Positions 34,397 through 43,438 of a DNA stretch of 64,000 nt are shown one piece after another. The position numbers and the translations under genes were made by a program. How positions within the stretch are numbered: the stretch's first letter is position 1; every line of letters starts with the position of its first letter. The stretch is taken from contig NC_022567.1 in the NCBI RefSeq assembly GCF_000478885.1, positions 868,001 through 932,000 on the forward strand. The letters are read 5' to 3'. The notes below the pieces were generated by a model. The model saw only the letters and a program-made list of their open reading frames with translations, was not told where the DNA came from and searched no databases. This DNA comes from Adlercreutzia equolifaciens DSM 19450 (GTDB lineage Bacteria; Actinomycetota; Coriobacteriia; Coriobacteriales; Eggerthellaceae).

Positions 34397-37165
34397 ATGA
34401 CTACCAGCACAAACAAGACCGTGATCGAGGGTTCTATGAAAGGAGGAGTTGCTAAGGCTACGAGCGTGACGCTTGCCGGTGTTCTTGCTGTCGGCATGGT
34501 GCCTGCCGTTGCTCTTGCTGACGATGCTGCCGAGGTCGAGAGCGATGATGGCATCTCTGCGCTGCTTGCAGGCGATGCGTTTACCGGTGGTGCTGTTACT
34601 GCAGCTACTTATTGGGCCGACGCCAACGCCGCGAATAAGGATTGGACAACTGGCGCAATTTCTATCGAGGCAACTGGCGATCCCATTAACGTGGTGCCGA
34701 CAGCTGTGACGCCCGTGGGCGCTGCTGCTGTGAATGTTGCGACCGTTACTGACTATGCTGCTGGTACGCCTGCGACTGGAACCGAGGGTGATCCGGATTA
34801 CAAGCCCGCTACGCCGGCAACGCCTAACTCCTATCAGATGGCGGAGGGCTATACTCTGACCTATTATCAGGCTAATGCTGATGGCTCGAAGGGTGCTCAG
34901 GTTGCCAGCGTGATTTATCCCGGCAAGTATCTTGCAGTTGTTACTGCAACTGCCGGTGACTACGCTGGCGGAGAGATTGCTCTTCCGTTCACCGTTACTC
35001 CTGCAAGTTTTGGTGATTTGAGCGTTTACGAGGTAAATCCTGACGATGCTACGGATACGGATGACAAGACCCTCGTTTACACTGGTGCTCCGCTTAACCT
35101 TGGCGTTTGCAAGAAGGACGACGGCACGCTTCTTAAAAGTGGTCAGTACAGCGTGAAATTCCTCAAGGGTGGTTCGTCTGCTACTGATGCTGGTATTGAC
35201 GTTGTAAATGAGGGCACGTACTTCGCAGTGGTTACTGGTACAGGCATTTACGCTGGCCAAAAGGTTACACTTGCGGACGTTGAAGTGAAGGCGTTTGACC
35301 TTACTGCGGGTAACGGATCAGACGGCTCTGTTGTTGTGGAGGTGCCCGCCGCTGTTACTGGCACCTATCCCACTACTCCTACTTCCGTGACATGGACTGA
35401 TGCTTCTGGCAACGTGACCAAGCTTGCCAATCCTGCGCTTGTGAACCTGACTCTGGACAATGACCAGATTTGGGGTAATGTTGGAAGCTACAATTTCACT
35501 GCTGCCTCCGCAAAGAAGGATGATGCGAATATCACTGGTACTGCGAATGTGGCTATTGCAAAGGTTGAGGCGCTTGCAACCTTTAAGTACAACAACGCTG
35601 CATTTGCAAATGTGACTATCAACAAGGCTAATAACGACGCTGCCTACGACACCACCAAGATTACCGCATGGAACGGCAGCACGGCGCTTGCAGCTCCTAC
35701 GGTGACTGTGACCAAGAAAGAAACTGTTGAGGGTGCTTCGGCTGCCGCCGATCTGGCTTCCAATAAGGCTGGTACCTATACCGTTACTGCAACTGTTGCG
35801 CCGGAGACTCCTTGGGCGGCTGCTGGTGATCAGAGTGTAACGGTTACGGTTACTAACGGAACACTTAACGCGGATACTAACCTTTACGTGTCTTACAAGA
35901 ACGTAAGTACCACCGCGGTGACGGCTACTTATGACGGTACTGGTATTGCTGCGACTGATATTGCATGGAGTGTCAAGGGCGCAAATAATACTGTAGTTGC
36001 ATCCGGCAATGGCGGTCAGCAGACCACTGTTACCGATGCGCAGGGTAAGAAGGTAAATTGGCCTCTGGTTGATGCTGGTACCTACACGGTTACTTTCAAT
36101 CCGACTGGTTATGAGATGACCGGCGTCAATACCCTGCCTATTACGATCAATAAGCTCAATCTTACCGAGGGCAACATTCAGCTTTCTTCTGATCCCGCCG
36201 CTATTGAGGATAAATTGGTTGTTAATGAGACCTCTACTGGCTACAAGTGGTTTGACTCTACTGCGGATGTGCCGCTGCCGACAAACTTGTGGGTTAACGT
36301 AGGCAAGAAGGGCACTGGCGATGCGGATTTCGATAACGCTGCCTATGATAGCGTCGCAAATACGCTCGCCACTGTAACTTGGGAGCTTTATGACGCCGAT
36401 ACTGATAAGTGGAATACGGTAGTGAAGATTCCTGCTGGCACCACTTCTCAGGTTCGTGCAATCATCACTGCGGCCAACAAGGATGATGCGGACAACTTCG
36501 TCTTTACTGATGCTGAAGATAACCAGACTGTGCTTACCTATGAGACTGCTCCCGTTGCCGACATTAAGTTTGTCGATGTTCTTCCGGGTTCTTGGTACTT
36601 TACTCCAGTTTACAAGGCTACCCAGACCTTGGGTTATATGAATGGTTATGCCAACACGAAACTGTTTGGACCCAATGACCGTCTTACACGCGGCCAAGCA
36701 GCTTGTATCTTGTATAACATGGCTGGCGGTACTGTAAGTATCGATGAAGGTGCTATTGTTGGCAATGATCAAACTGGATACGAGTCGTTCGCCGATGTTG
36801 CTCCGAAGGCATATTACGCTAAGGCAATCGCCTGGGCAAAAGCTGCTGGTGTGGTGAACGGATTTGCCGGTACTGACAACTTCGGTCCTGACCAGACGGT
36901 TACCCGTGAGCAGTTCGCCTGCATGCTGTGGAACTATGCTAAGGCAGTGAATTCTTCTACCGTTGCTGGTGTGGATGTCGATGCCACTCTGTCCTCTAAG
37001 AAGGATGGCGCTAGCGTGTCCGGCTGGGCAAAGGATGGCGTGGCTTGGGCAGTGGCTAACGAAGTGATGGGTAATGGCGGAGTCATTAATCCCCTGTCGA
37101 ACGTTACTCGTGCTGAAGCAGCCGCAATGGCTGTGAATTATCAGCCCGCAAAGCTGTTGGCCTAG
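34397..37165 (+). CDS. SLH-domain surface protein (S-layer-like)
   Basis: The 922-residue protein has a long N-terminal signal region (basic and polar to about residue 20, hydrophobic core ATSVTLAGVLAVGMVPAVAL, cleavage near ALA-DD). A Thr/Ala/Val-rich region of repeated immunoglobulin-like segments follows, with three SLH repeats at the end (about residues 721-780, 795-855 and 870-920), including FVDVLPGSWYFTPVY, LTRGQAACILYNMA and VTREQFACMLWNYA. SLH repeats bind pyruvylated secondary wall polymer. Codons ending in T dominate (GCT, ACT, GGT), unlike its GC-rich neighbours, which may reflect high expression or transfer. GGAAGGAG precedes the ATG. A SecA homologue follows after a strong terminator. 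A low-confidence promoter lies in the 274-bp spacer before it. Confidence 0.88.
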   Translation: MTTSTNKTVIEGSMKGGVAKATSVTLAGVLAVGMVPAVALADDAAEVESDDGISALLAGDAFTGGAVTAATYWADANAANKDWTTGAISIEATGDPINVVPTAVTPVGAAAVNVATVTDYAAGTPATGTEGDPDYKPATPATPNSYQMAEGYTLTYYQANADGSKGAQVASVIYPGKYLAVVTATAGDYAGGEIALPFTVTPASFGDLSVYEVNPDDATDTDDKTLVYTGAPLNLGVCKKDDGTLLKSGQYSVKFLKGGSSATDAGIDVVNEGTYFAVVTGTGIYAGQKVTLADVEVKAFDLTAGNGSDGSVVVEVPAAVTGTYPTTPTSVTWTDASGNVTKLANPALVNLTLDNDQIWGNVGSYNFTAASAKKDDANITGTANVAIAKVEALATFKYNNAAFANVTINKANNDAAYDTTKITAWNGSTALAAPTVTVTKKETVEGASAAADLASNKAGTYTVTATVAPETPWAAAGDQSVTVTVTNGTLNADTNLYVSYKNVSTTAVTATYDGTGIAATDIAWSVKGANNTVVASGNGGQQTTVTDAQGKKVNWPLVDAGTYTVTFNPTGYEMTGVNTLPITINKLNLTEGNIQLSSDPAAIEDKLVVNETSTGYKWFDSTADVPLPTNLWVNVGKKGTGDADFDNAAYDSVANTLATVTWELYDADTDKWNTVVKIPAGTTSQVRAIITAANKDDADNFVFTDAEDNQTVLTYETAPVADIKFVDVLPGSWYFTPVYKATQTLGYMNGYANTKLFGPNDRLTRGQAACILYNMAGGTVSIDEGAIVGNDQTGYESFADVAPKAYYAKAIAWAKAAGVVNGFAGTDNFGPDQTVTREQFACMLWNYAKAVNSSTVAGVDVDATLSSKKDGASVSGWAKDGVAWAVANEVMGNGGVINPLSNVTRAEAAAMAVNYQPAKLLA

Positions 37166-37233
37166 TTACAATAGTGCATCAATTTGCATCCTAAGCCTTA
37201 GGATGAGAACGGTTGTCGTATAGGCTTTCGATA

Positions 37234-37268
37234 GAAACTCCCTCCGTGAATCTCACGGAGGGAGTTTC
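37234..37268 (+). terminator. Strong hairpin terminator between SLH gene and secA
   Basis: GAAACTCCCTCCGTGA (37234-37249) and TCACGGAGGGAGTTTC (37253-37268) are perfectly complementary over 16 bp with a 3-base loop, 69 bp after the SLH stop and 33 bp before the secA start. It should stop most transcripts from the surface-protein gene while allowing some read-through into secA. Confidence 0.85.
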
Positions 37269-37300
37269 ATGTATTAGCGATTTGGATCTGAGGTTTGTGA

Positions 37301-39886
37301 ATGTCAAAACTATTGTCAAAGTTTCTTACTCTGGGTGAAGGCAAGCGACTTAAGCAATATCGTGAAAAAGTTGGAATGATCAATAATTGCGAAGAAGAGT
37401 ACGCCGATAAGAATGATGCAGAGCTTCGTGGAATTGCAAACAGAATGCGCGAGCGTATTGCTATGGGTGAGAGTGTTGACAATCTTATGATTGAGGCATT
37501 CGCGCTAGTACGAGAGGCAAGCCGACGTTCGATTGGCATGAGGCATTATGATGTGCAACTGATTGGGGCCATGGCGCTTCATGATGGGTGTATCGCAGAA
37601 ATGAAAACTGGTGAAGGAAAAACTCTGGTATCAACTGCAGCAGGCTTTCTTAATGCACTTGATGGTTCAAATGTCCACATCGTAACAGTGAATGACTATC
37701 TCGCTAAACGCGATAGCGAGTGGATGGGGCAAATCTACAATTTCTTAGGAATGCAAGTTGGTTTGCTTCAAAGCGGCATGAGTTCGCATGAAAGAAAGCC
37801 TGCGTATATGGCAGCTGTAACTTATGGGACCAATTCTGAGTTCGGATTCGACTATCTTCGTGACAACACGGCAATGAGCAAAGATGGACGAGTTCAACGT
37901 GGTCACTCGTTTGCGGTAATCGATGAAGTTGATTCGATACTTATTGACGAGGCGAGGACACCTCTCATTATTTCGAGTCAAGGTTTAGATGCCATTAGCA
38001 GATATGAGAGATTTGCGGAAGCTGTGCTCGGCTTGACGGAAGAAGACTATTCTATAGATGAAAAACGACGTACTATTTTTGCGACGGAACTCGGTCTAAA
38101 AAAAATTGAAGAGCGTCTAAGCATAGATATATACAGTGACGTAACAGGCCAATTGGCTAATCATTTAAAGCAGGCGTTAACAGCCCAGTATCTCTTTAAT
38201 CGTGATAATCAATATGTTGTTGTTGACGGCGAAGTTAAGATTGTCGATGAATTCACCGGAAGGGTAATGGAAGGGCGCCGTTATAACGAGGGATTGCATC
38301 AAGCTATTGAAGCTAAGGAACGTGTGAAGCTTCAGCCAGAAAACCATACTCTAGCAACCGTAACTTTACAGAACTATTATCGTATGTACGAAAAGCTCTC
38401 AGGCATGACTGGTACGGCAATAACCGAAGACAGTGAATTCCTCGAGATATACCATCTTCCTGTTGTGCCGATACCGACGAATAAGCCAATTGCGAGAATA
38501 GATCAGCCTGATTTAATTTACAGAACGTCTGATGCGCGAAACAATGCTGTAGTGAATGAAGTAAAGCGGAGGAACGAGGAGGGTCAACCGGTTCTAGTAG
38601 GCACATCATCTGTTAAAGAATCAGAGCAAATATCACTTTTGTTAAAAAGGAACGGCATTAAGCATGAGGTACTGAATGCTAAAAACAATGAGCGTGAAGC
38701 TGAGATAGTTGCGGGAGCGGGTAGAAGAGGGGCGGTAACTATTTCTACGAATATGGCCGGACGAGGGACGGACATTCTTTTAGGCGGTAGCTATAAGCAG
38801 CTATACGAAAAGGCAATAAGTGTTTTTCATATCGATGAGCAGGAGGCTAGTGATTGGCAAAAACAACATGCAAAGAGCGAAGCCGACTATATTATTGAGC
38901 GTGAGGGTTATGCGGTAAGGCAGTGCGGTGGCTTGTGCGTAATTGGTACTCAACGCCATGAATCACGACGAATAGATAACCAACTTCGTGGTCGTGCTGG
39001 ACGGCAGGGCGATCCTGGCGTTTCACAGTTTTTTCTCTCTCTGGACGATCCGCTTATAAAAAGATTTGGAGGGGATCGCCTTGAGGCTGTGGCCAATTTA
39101 ATGGATAAGAATAGCATTCCAGAAGATCAACCTCTTCAGGATGAGTTGGTTTCTAAGGTTATAGATTTGGCCCAACGGCAAGTCGAGTCCATGCATTTTT
39201 CGACCCGGAAGAGTGTTCTAGAGTACGATGATGTTATGGATTTGCAACGTAAAGCTGTTTATTCCGAAAGAAATGCTGTGTTAGACGGAAAGCATATCCT
39301 TGACATAATTGATGAAATAGCGACTGATGTCGTCAGGCAAAATGTTTATGCTAGATGTCAGCAGAGCTTGGCCAGCGATGATTGGGATATGGAATCATTG
39401 GATCACTGGTATGAATCGGTTACGGGCGATGGATCGTGGTCGATGCGGGCTGTTGATCATGGGGAGGATGTAAATGTTCTTGCCGATGCGATATTGGATA
39501 GAATGCTAGAGATAGTCAAGAAAAAAGTTGATGCTTTCGGGGTGGATCAATTCAGGTGTATATGCGATAGCATGATGCTAAACTTATTAGATTTGCATTG
39601 GGTAGACCATTTATCAGATATGGACTATACAAAAAAGGGAATTAGTTTGCGAAGCTTGGGTCACAGGGATCCTCTAGTCGAGTATAAGGAAGAGGCTTAT
39701 CGCTCTTTTGAGCTGATGGTTGATTCGGTTTACGAAAGCTTACTTCAATCGATTTTGCGCATTGAACCACCGAACGATCAGGATCTTGCTATATCTGAAG
39801 CCATAGAGATAATCCAAGGATTAGAAGGTTCGATTCCGATGGATCCAAGCAAGATGGTTTTATCGGGCCCCAATACTCCTGAGTGA
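37301..39886 (+). CDS. secA2: SecA translocase ATPase, probably accessory SecA2
   Basis: An 861-residue SecA with Walker A MKTGEGKT (101-108), the VIDEVDSILIDEARTPLIIS DEAD-box block near residue 205, the preprotein cross-linking region (VVDGEVKIVDEFTGRVMEGRR), NMAGRGTDILLGG and the RQGDPGVSQFFLSLDD helicase motifs. The C-terminal zinc-binding tail of many housekeeping SecA1 proteins is absent: the protein ends SGPNTPE. Together with its place directly behind an SLH surface-protein gene and its low-GC composition, this suggests the accessory SecA2, which in Clostridioides difficile secretes S-layer protein. I cannot exclude that it is the sole SecA, because I see only this window. The spacer after it holds a weak 6-bp hairpin at 39923-39940. 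Confidence 0.82.
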   Translation: MSKLLSKFLTLGEGKRLKQYREKVGMINNCEEEYADKNDAELRGIANRMRERIAMGESVDNLMIEAFALVREASRRSIGMRHYDVQLIGAMALHDGCIAEMKTGEGKTLVSTAAGFLNALDGSNVHIVTVNDYLAKRDSEWMGQIYNFLGMQVGLLQSGMSSHERKPAYMAAVTYGTNSEFGFDYLRDNTAMSKDGRVQRGHSFAVIDEVDSILIDEARTPLIISSQGLDAISRYERFAEAVLGLTEEDYSIDEKRRTIFATELGLKKIEERLSIDIYSDVTGQLANHLKQALTAQYLFNRDNQYVVVDGEVKIVDEFTGRVMEGRRYNEGLHQAIEAKERVKLQPENHTLATVTLQNYYRMYEKLSGMTGTAITEDSEFLEIYHLPVVPIPTNKPIARIDQPDLIYRTSDARNNAVVNEVKRRNEEGQPVLVGTSSVKESEQISLLLKRNGIKHEVLNAKNNEREAEIVAGAGRRGAVTISTNMAGRGTDILLGGSYKQLYEKAISVFHIDEQEASDWQKQHAKSEADYIIEREGYAVRQCGGLCVIGTQRHESRRIDNQLRGRAGRQGDPGVSQFFLSLDDPLIKRFGGDRLEAVANLMDKNSIPEDQPLQDELVSKVIDLAQRQVESMHFSTRKSVLEYDDVMDLQRKAVYSERNAVLDGKHILDIIDEIATDVVRQNVYARCQQSLASDDWDMESLDHWYESVTGDGSWSMRAVDHGEDVNVLADAILDRMLEIVKKKVDAFGVDQFRCICDSMMLNLLDLHWVDHLSDMDYTKKGISLRSLGHRDPLVEYKEEAYRSFELMVDSVYESLLQSILRIEPPNDQDLAISEAIEIIQGLEGSIPMDPSKMVLSGPNTPE

Positions 39887-40005
39887 ATCGAGGAAAACAA
39901 ACAATAACCATGCGAGTATTGGAGAAAGACTCAGCTTTCTTTCGTGATCGTTATAGCCAGTAACATATATTCGCTCGTGAACTTTGATAGCAGCATAGTC
40001 TCGAT

Positions 40006-40165
40006 GGCGGAAGACAAGGCACTTGCCTTCAGCATGATCGAATTGCTAGGTTCGATCATGCTCGGAGACGGAATCATGGCCGATTCCATCGTAGCATTCG
40101 ACGAAGAGGCCGTGTGCGGCGAGTTAAAGGGGTTCGTCAGGAGAATGGTCGAGGATACTCTGAAC
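40006..40165 (+). pseudogene. 5' fragment of an IS256-family transposase
   Basis: Bases from about 40006, with a start at ATG 40076, match the upstream region and first 30 codons of the intact transposase on the opposite strand (MADSIVAFDEEAVCGELKGF compared with MSDPIVTFDEEAVRGELREL). Homology stops exactly where the terminal repeat of the intact element begins at 40166. The rest of this older copy is not found on the far side, so it was lost. Confidence 0.78.
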
Positions 40166-41502
40166 GGTACTGTCCAGACTCTTGCGCAAATTCCAGCAGG
40201 CGGCTGCCGGCCGTCGGCATGGTCACTCGTCCAGCAGCGACACGTCCAGATACCGCCTCGATCCCCACTCGCTGTCGGCCACGTACTTGAGCCTGGCCGT
40301 CACCAGCATGAGCGCGCTATTGCCGTCGGGGAACGTGCCCACCACCCGCGTGCGGCGGCGGATCTCGCGGTTCAGCCGCTCTATGGCGTTGTTGGTGCGG
40401 ATGCGCCGCCAGTGCCGCATGGGGAAGCGCGTGTAGGTCAGCGTCTCCGCGACGCCGTCGCGGACGCACTTGGCGGCCGCCGCCAGCCTCATGCCGTCCA
40501 ATTTGGCGGCGACGTCGCCGGCCTTCTCCGAGCTGGCCTCCAGCGACTCCTGGGCATGAATGGCCTTGAGCATCGCGGCCACCTCGGCGCGCTTGGACTT
40601 GGGGACCTTCGAGAGCACGTTGCGGTAGAAGTGCACCGTGCAGCGCTGGTAGGCGGCGTCCGGGAACACCTCGGCGATGGCGCCGGTCATGGCGGCGGCC
40701 TTGTCGCCGGTGAACATGCGCACGCCCGTCAGGCCGCGGCCCTTGAGCCAGGACAGGAACTCCCGCCAGCACTCGGCCGACTCGGTGAAGCCCTCCGCCG
40801 CCCCGATCACCTCTCGGTAGCCGTCGTCGTTGACGCCGATGGCCACCATCACGGCCACGTTCTCGAAGGAGCCGCCCCAGCTTCTCTTGAGGTAGATGCC
40901 GTCGACGAAGACGTAGGGGTACTCGCGGGCCAACGGCCTGCTCCTCCATTCCTCGACGGCCTCGAACGCTTTCTCGTTCAAGCTCGACACGGTGGCCGCC
41001 GACACGCTCGCGCCCCACAGGATCTCGGAGACGTCCTCGATGCGCCTGGTGGACACGCCGGCCAGGTACATCTCGATCATGGCCTCCTCCGCGCTGGTCT
41101 CGCGGCGTCTGTAGCGCTCGATGATGGCGGTGGCGAACCGCATGCCCTTGAGCTTGGGCATCCTGAGGGTCACCTGGCCCGAGGTGGTCGTGAGGCCGCG
41201 CTCGTAGTGGCCCGCGCGGTACGCCTCGCGCCCCGCCGTCCGCTCGTAGCGGTCGGCGCCTATGAGGTCGTCGGCCTCCTCCTCGAGAAGCGCGTTCAGG
41301 GTGTCCTCGACCGTTCTTCTGACGAGCTCCCTGAGCTCGCCGCGCACTGCTTCCTCGTCGAATGTTACGATGGGATCGGACATGGCTCCGCCTCCTAATA
41401 TGATCGAATCTAAGCAACTCAATCATACCGAAGGCCGGGGCCGTGTCTTTTGGTATCTAGGCTATGCTGCTGTGAAAGTGCGCAAGAGATTGTACGTTAT
41501 CC
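40166..41502 (-). mobile_element. Intact IS256-family insertion sequence
   Basis: The element is 1337 bp. Left end GGTACTGTCCAGACTCTTGC (40166-40185) and the right end complement GGATAACGTACAATCTCTTG (41502-41483) are imperfect terminal repeats with matching cores (CTCTTGCGCA). The length and the single transposase gene are typical of IS256. I see no target-site duplication: the flanks differ, which fits later rearrangement or insertion beside the related fragment at 40006-40165. Confidence 0.8.
40223..41383 (-). CDS. IS256-family (mutator type) transposase
   Basis: The 386-residue protein is complete. Catalytic DDE residues are visible: Asp in YVFVDGIYLKR near residue 155, Asp in VRMFTGDKAAAM near residue 220, and Glu in NAIERLNREIRRRTRV near residue 330. 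The RCTVHFYRNVLSKVP signature between them is the family hallmark. I choose ATG 41383 (MSDPIVTF), with AGGAGG 8 bp upstream, because the fragment at 40076 starts at the same residue. GC content is high and fits the host, so this element may be native to the lineage. Confidence 0.92.
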   Translation of the reverse strand: MSDPIVTFDEEAVRGELRELVRRTVEDTLNALLEEEADDLIGADRYERTAGREAYRAGHYERGLTTTSGQVTLRMPKLKGMRFATAIIERYRRRETSAEEAMIEMYLAGVSTRRIEDVSEILWGASVSAATVSSLNEKAFEAVEEWRSRPLAREYPYVFVDGIYLKRSWGGSFENVAVMVAIGVNDDGYREVIGAAEGFTESAECWREFLSWLKGRGLTGVRMFTGDKAAAMTGAIAEVFPDAAYQRCTVHFYRNVLSKVPKSKRAEVAAMLKAIHAQESLEASSEKAGDVAAKLDGMRLAAAAKCVRDGVAETLTYTRFPMRHWRRIRTNNAIERLNREIRRRTRVVGTFPDGNSALMLVTARLKYVADSEWGSRRYLDVSLLDE

Positions 41503-41511
41503 GAATAGTTT

Positions 41512-43062
41512 TTATGACCTTATTTGCCGAGGATCGCTATGCAGGTGACCCTCGGCGCGTTTTGCGCTCTTTGATTGCGGACGTTCCGTACGCTTGACCG
41601 CTGCTTTGTTCAGCTTCGGACAGAAGAGGAAGCATAGTAGAAGCGGAGCTGTGTAGATGAGTGGCAGGGCGTATCGGGCATGGAACATGGGGGTTATGAG
41701 GCAGGCTATAAGCGAGATCGCCACAGCTCCGTAACTAACGGTGATGAGAGAGCGTCGTTTCAGGCCTACGATGAACCCGATGAGCGGGACGTAGAACGAA
41801 TAGAGGCAGGTCTGGAAGAGGATGCGCAGTACGGGCGCGCCGGCCAGTGCGTCGTAGAGGTTCATCATGAAATCGTGATAGCCGTTCAGCGCGGACGGGC
41901 GCCAGATGAGCGGCGATCCGTCGTGTTCGACATCCCCTGTGTCGCGGTGAATCCCGATGGTGCCGCCTGGAGCCAGGTAGGGTGCTGCTGTGGCCCATGT
42001 TGCCTTAAAATAGGCATCGGGGTGTTTCAATCCCTGCCTCACCCAGGTTCGAAGATAGTTCGCCAGATCTTGTGAGCTGCTTTCCGTGTTGAAGCCGAAC
42101 TTGACCGGATCGGCCCAAATGGCGACGTAGCGCTCGGCCAGGTCGTCGTAGCCGAGCACCGCGTCGATGGCCTCGCGCTCGTCGGGCGTGACTTCGTCAC
42201 CGTAGTCGATCACATAGCGAGCCGTCTGCTGGAAGAGGGGGCCTAGGGCTTCCTGCTTGCCGCCGGGAACCACGTCGAGCACAGGAAAGATGATGTAAGG
42301 GAGGATGCCCCACATGAGAACAAGGCTGGCGGCTCCGCAAGTGCAGAGTCTTGTCAGGGTCGTACAGTGCGAGGACCGATGAATAGTGGCCGGCTTGTTT
42401 TCGACTTTTTCTTTTCGGTAATTCCGTACCGTCGCGATGGCGAGGATGGCCAAAGTGAAGAGGACGACGTAGACGCCGGTCTTCTTCGTGAGACAGAGCA
42501 GCAGGCTGAGAGCTAGAAACCAGGCGAATGCCCTGTTATTCTCGAGGCACGACGCTCGGGTGCGGGCGATTTCAACGACAATGAGAAACCACGGGACATA
42601 CAGCCAGGAGAACAGGGAGTCCTTGATCATGGCGCCCGTGTAACAGGCGTAGAAGGGCATAAGCGCGAAGAACAAAGCGCAGCTCAGACACAAGGGCCGC
42701 GGACAGCCTTGGCGGCGCAGGTACTCTATGGCCGCTGCGAAGCTTGCCGCCGTGCCGAGGGCCTGCAGGAGGATGTAAGCGAACACACCCTGGTTCCAGG
42801 AGCCGAACAGGGCGTCACTGGCTCGGGCGAAGGCGCCGAAGATGAGCGTATCGAAGATGGGATGGTGGTCGGAAAAGTAGTTGTCAACAAAACTCTCCGT
42901 CGGATCCCAGGGGATCAGGTAGATGGGATGGCCTTCGGGGTAGCACTGCCAAATCTGGTAGTAAGTGTCCCAGAGCATGGCCCCGGGGTACAACGAGATG
43001 ATCCAGGGGAGCCAGAGAACGAAGATGAGGATTGTCGTTTTAGCAATGCGCCGGTAATTCAT
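41512..43062 (-). CDS. DUF6020-type polytopic membrane protein
   Basis: A 516-residue paralogue of the genes at 27131-28690 and 45304-47001. Shared landmarks: SLYPGAMLWDTYYQI, SDHHPIFDTLIFGAF, GAMIKDSLFSWLYVPW, a DVVPGGK segment, PLFQQTARYVIDYGDEVTPDEREAIDAV, WVRQGLKHPDAYF and MFHARYALPL. About eleven membrane segments are visible. The stop lies 10 bp inside the right boundary of the insertion sequence, so the IS sits directly behind it without having truncated it. It is the third gene of a minus-strand operon with the pyruvyl transferase. No good ribosome site is seen at the ATG. Confidence 0.82.
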   Translation of the reverse strand: MNYRRIAKTTILIFVLWLPWIISLYPGAMLWDTYYQIWQCYPEGHPIYLIPWDPTESFVDNYFSDHHPIFDTLIFGAFARASDALFGSWNQGVFAYILLQALGTAASFAAAIEYLRRQGCPRPLCLSCALFFALMPFYACYTGAMIKDSLFSWLYVPWFLIVVEIARTRASCLENNRAFAWFLALSLLLCLTKKTGVYVVLFTLAILAIATVRNYRKEKVENKPATIHRSSHCTTLTRLCTCGAASLVLMWGILPYIIFPVLDVVPGGKQEALGPLFQQTARYVIDYGDEVTPDEREAIDAVLGYDDLAERYVAIWADPVKFGFNTESSSQDLANYLRTWVRQGLKHPDAYFKATWATAAPYLAPGGTIGIHRDTGDVEHDGSPLIWRPSALNGYHDFMMNLYDALAGAPVLRILFQTCLYSFYVPLIGFIVGLKRRSLITVSYGAVAISLIACLITPMFHARYALPLIYTAPLLLCFLFCPKLNKAAVKRTERPQSKSAKRAEGHLHSDPRQIRS

Positions 43063-43096
43063 GAGCGGCGCCGTTTCGGATGAGCTGCCATCTGGT

Positions 43097-43438
43097 CTAC
43101 TTTCCTGCTAGCCTTCTCTTGACGGCCCTCAGGACCGAGCGCGGGGCGCGTTTGGAGGGCTTCGATGCTTCTTTCAACTGCTTTTTCAGGGCGGCGAGTT
43201 CCTTGTCTTTCTGGGCGCATTCGGCCTTCAGGGCGTCGCGCTCGGCTTTGGTTTCGGCGAGGGATTTCTCTAGGTTCGCCGTACGACGGTGGGAGAACGG
43301 GCGGCTGTTGAGGAAGAACTCGGCGGGAATGGCCCCGCTCTTTGCGGGACGGGTGTTCTCGATGCGTTCCAGCAGGAAATCGAAAGCGCGATGGCTGGCG
43401 GCCTGCAGGGGTGCGATGTGGGCGCACAGCGTTGCGTG
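43097..43438 (-). pseudogene. C-terminal extension of the pyruvyl transferase cut off by an in-frame TAG
   Basis: Directly after the TAG at 43439-43441 the same frame stays open for 113 codons: HATLCAHIAPLQAASHRAF, a FFLNSRPF stretch and then a charged coiled coil (LEKSLAETKAERDALKAE) with a basic tail, ending at 43097. Coiled-coil tails of the same style close several glycosyltransferases here, and the segment continues the expected helix at the end of a pyruvyl transferase domain. I take it as the natural C-terminus separated by a nonsense codon. Confidence 0.65.

Noticed and set aside
35318..36772. A 484-codon minus-strand frame inside the SLH protein gene
   Set aside because: Arises from the repetitive codon use of the SLH gene on the plus strand; no ribosome site and no recognisable domain.
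39944..41398. A 484-codon plus-strand frame across the IS256 region
   Set aside because: Only the part before 40166 is meaningful (fragment of an older transposase); the rest is antisense to the intact transposase.
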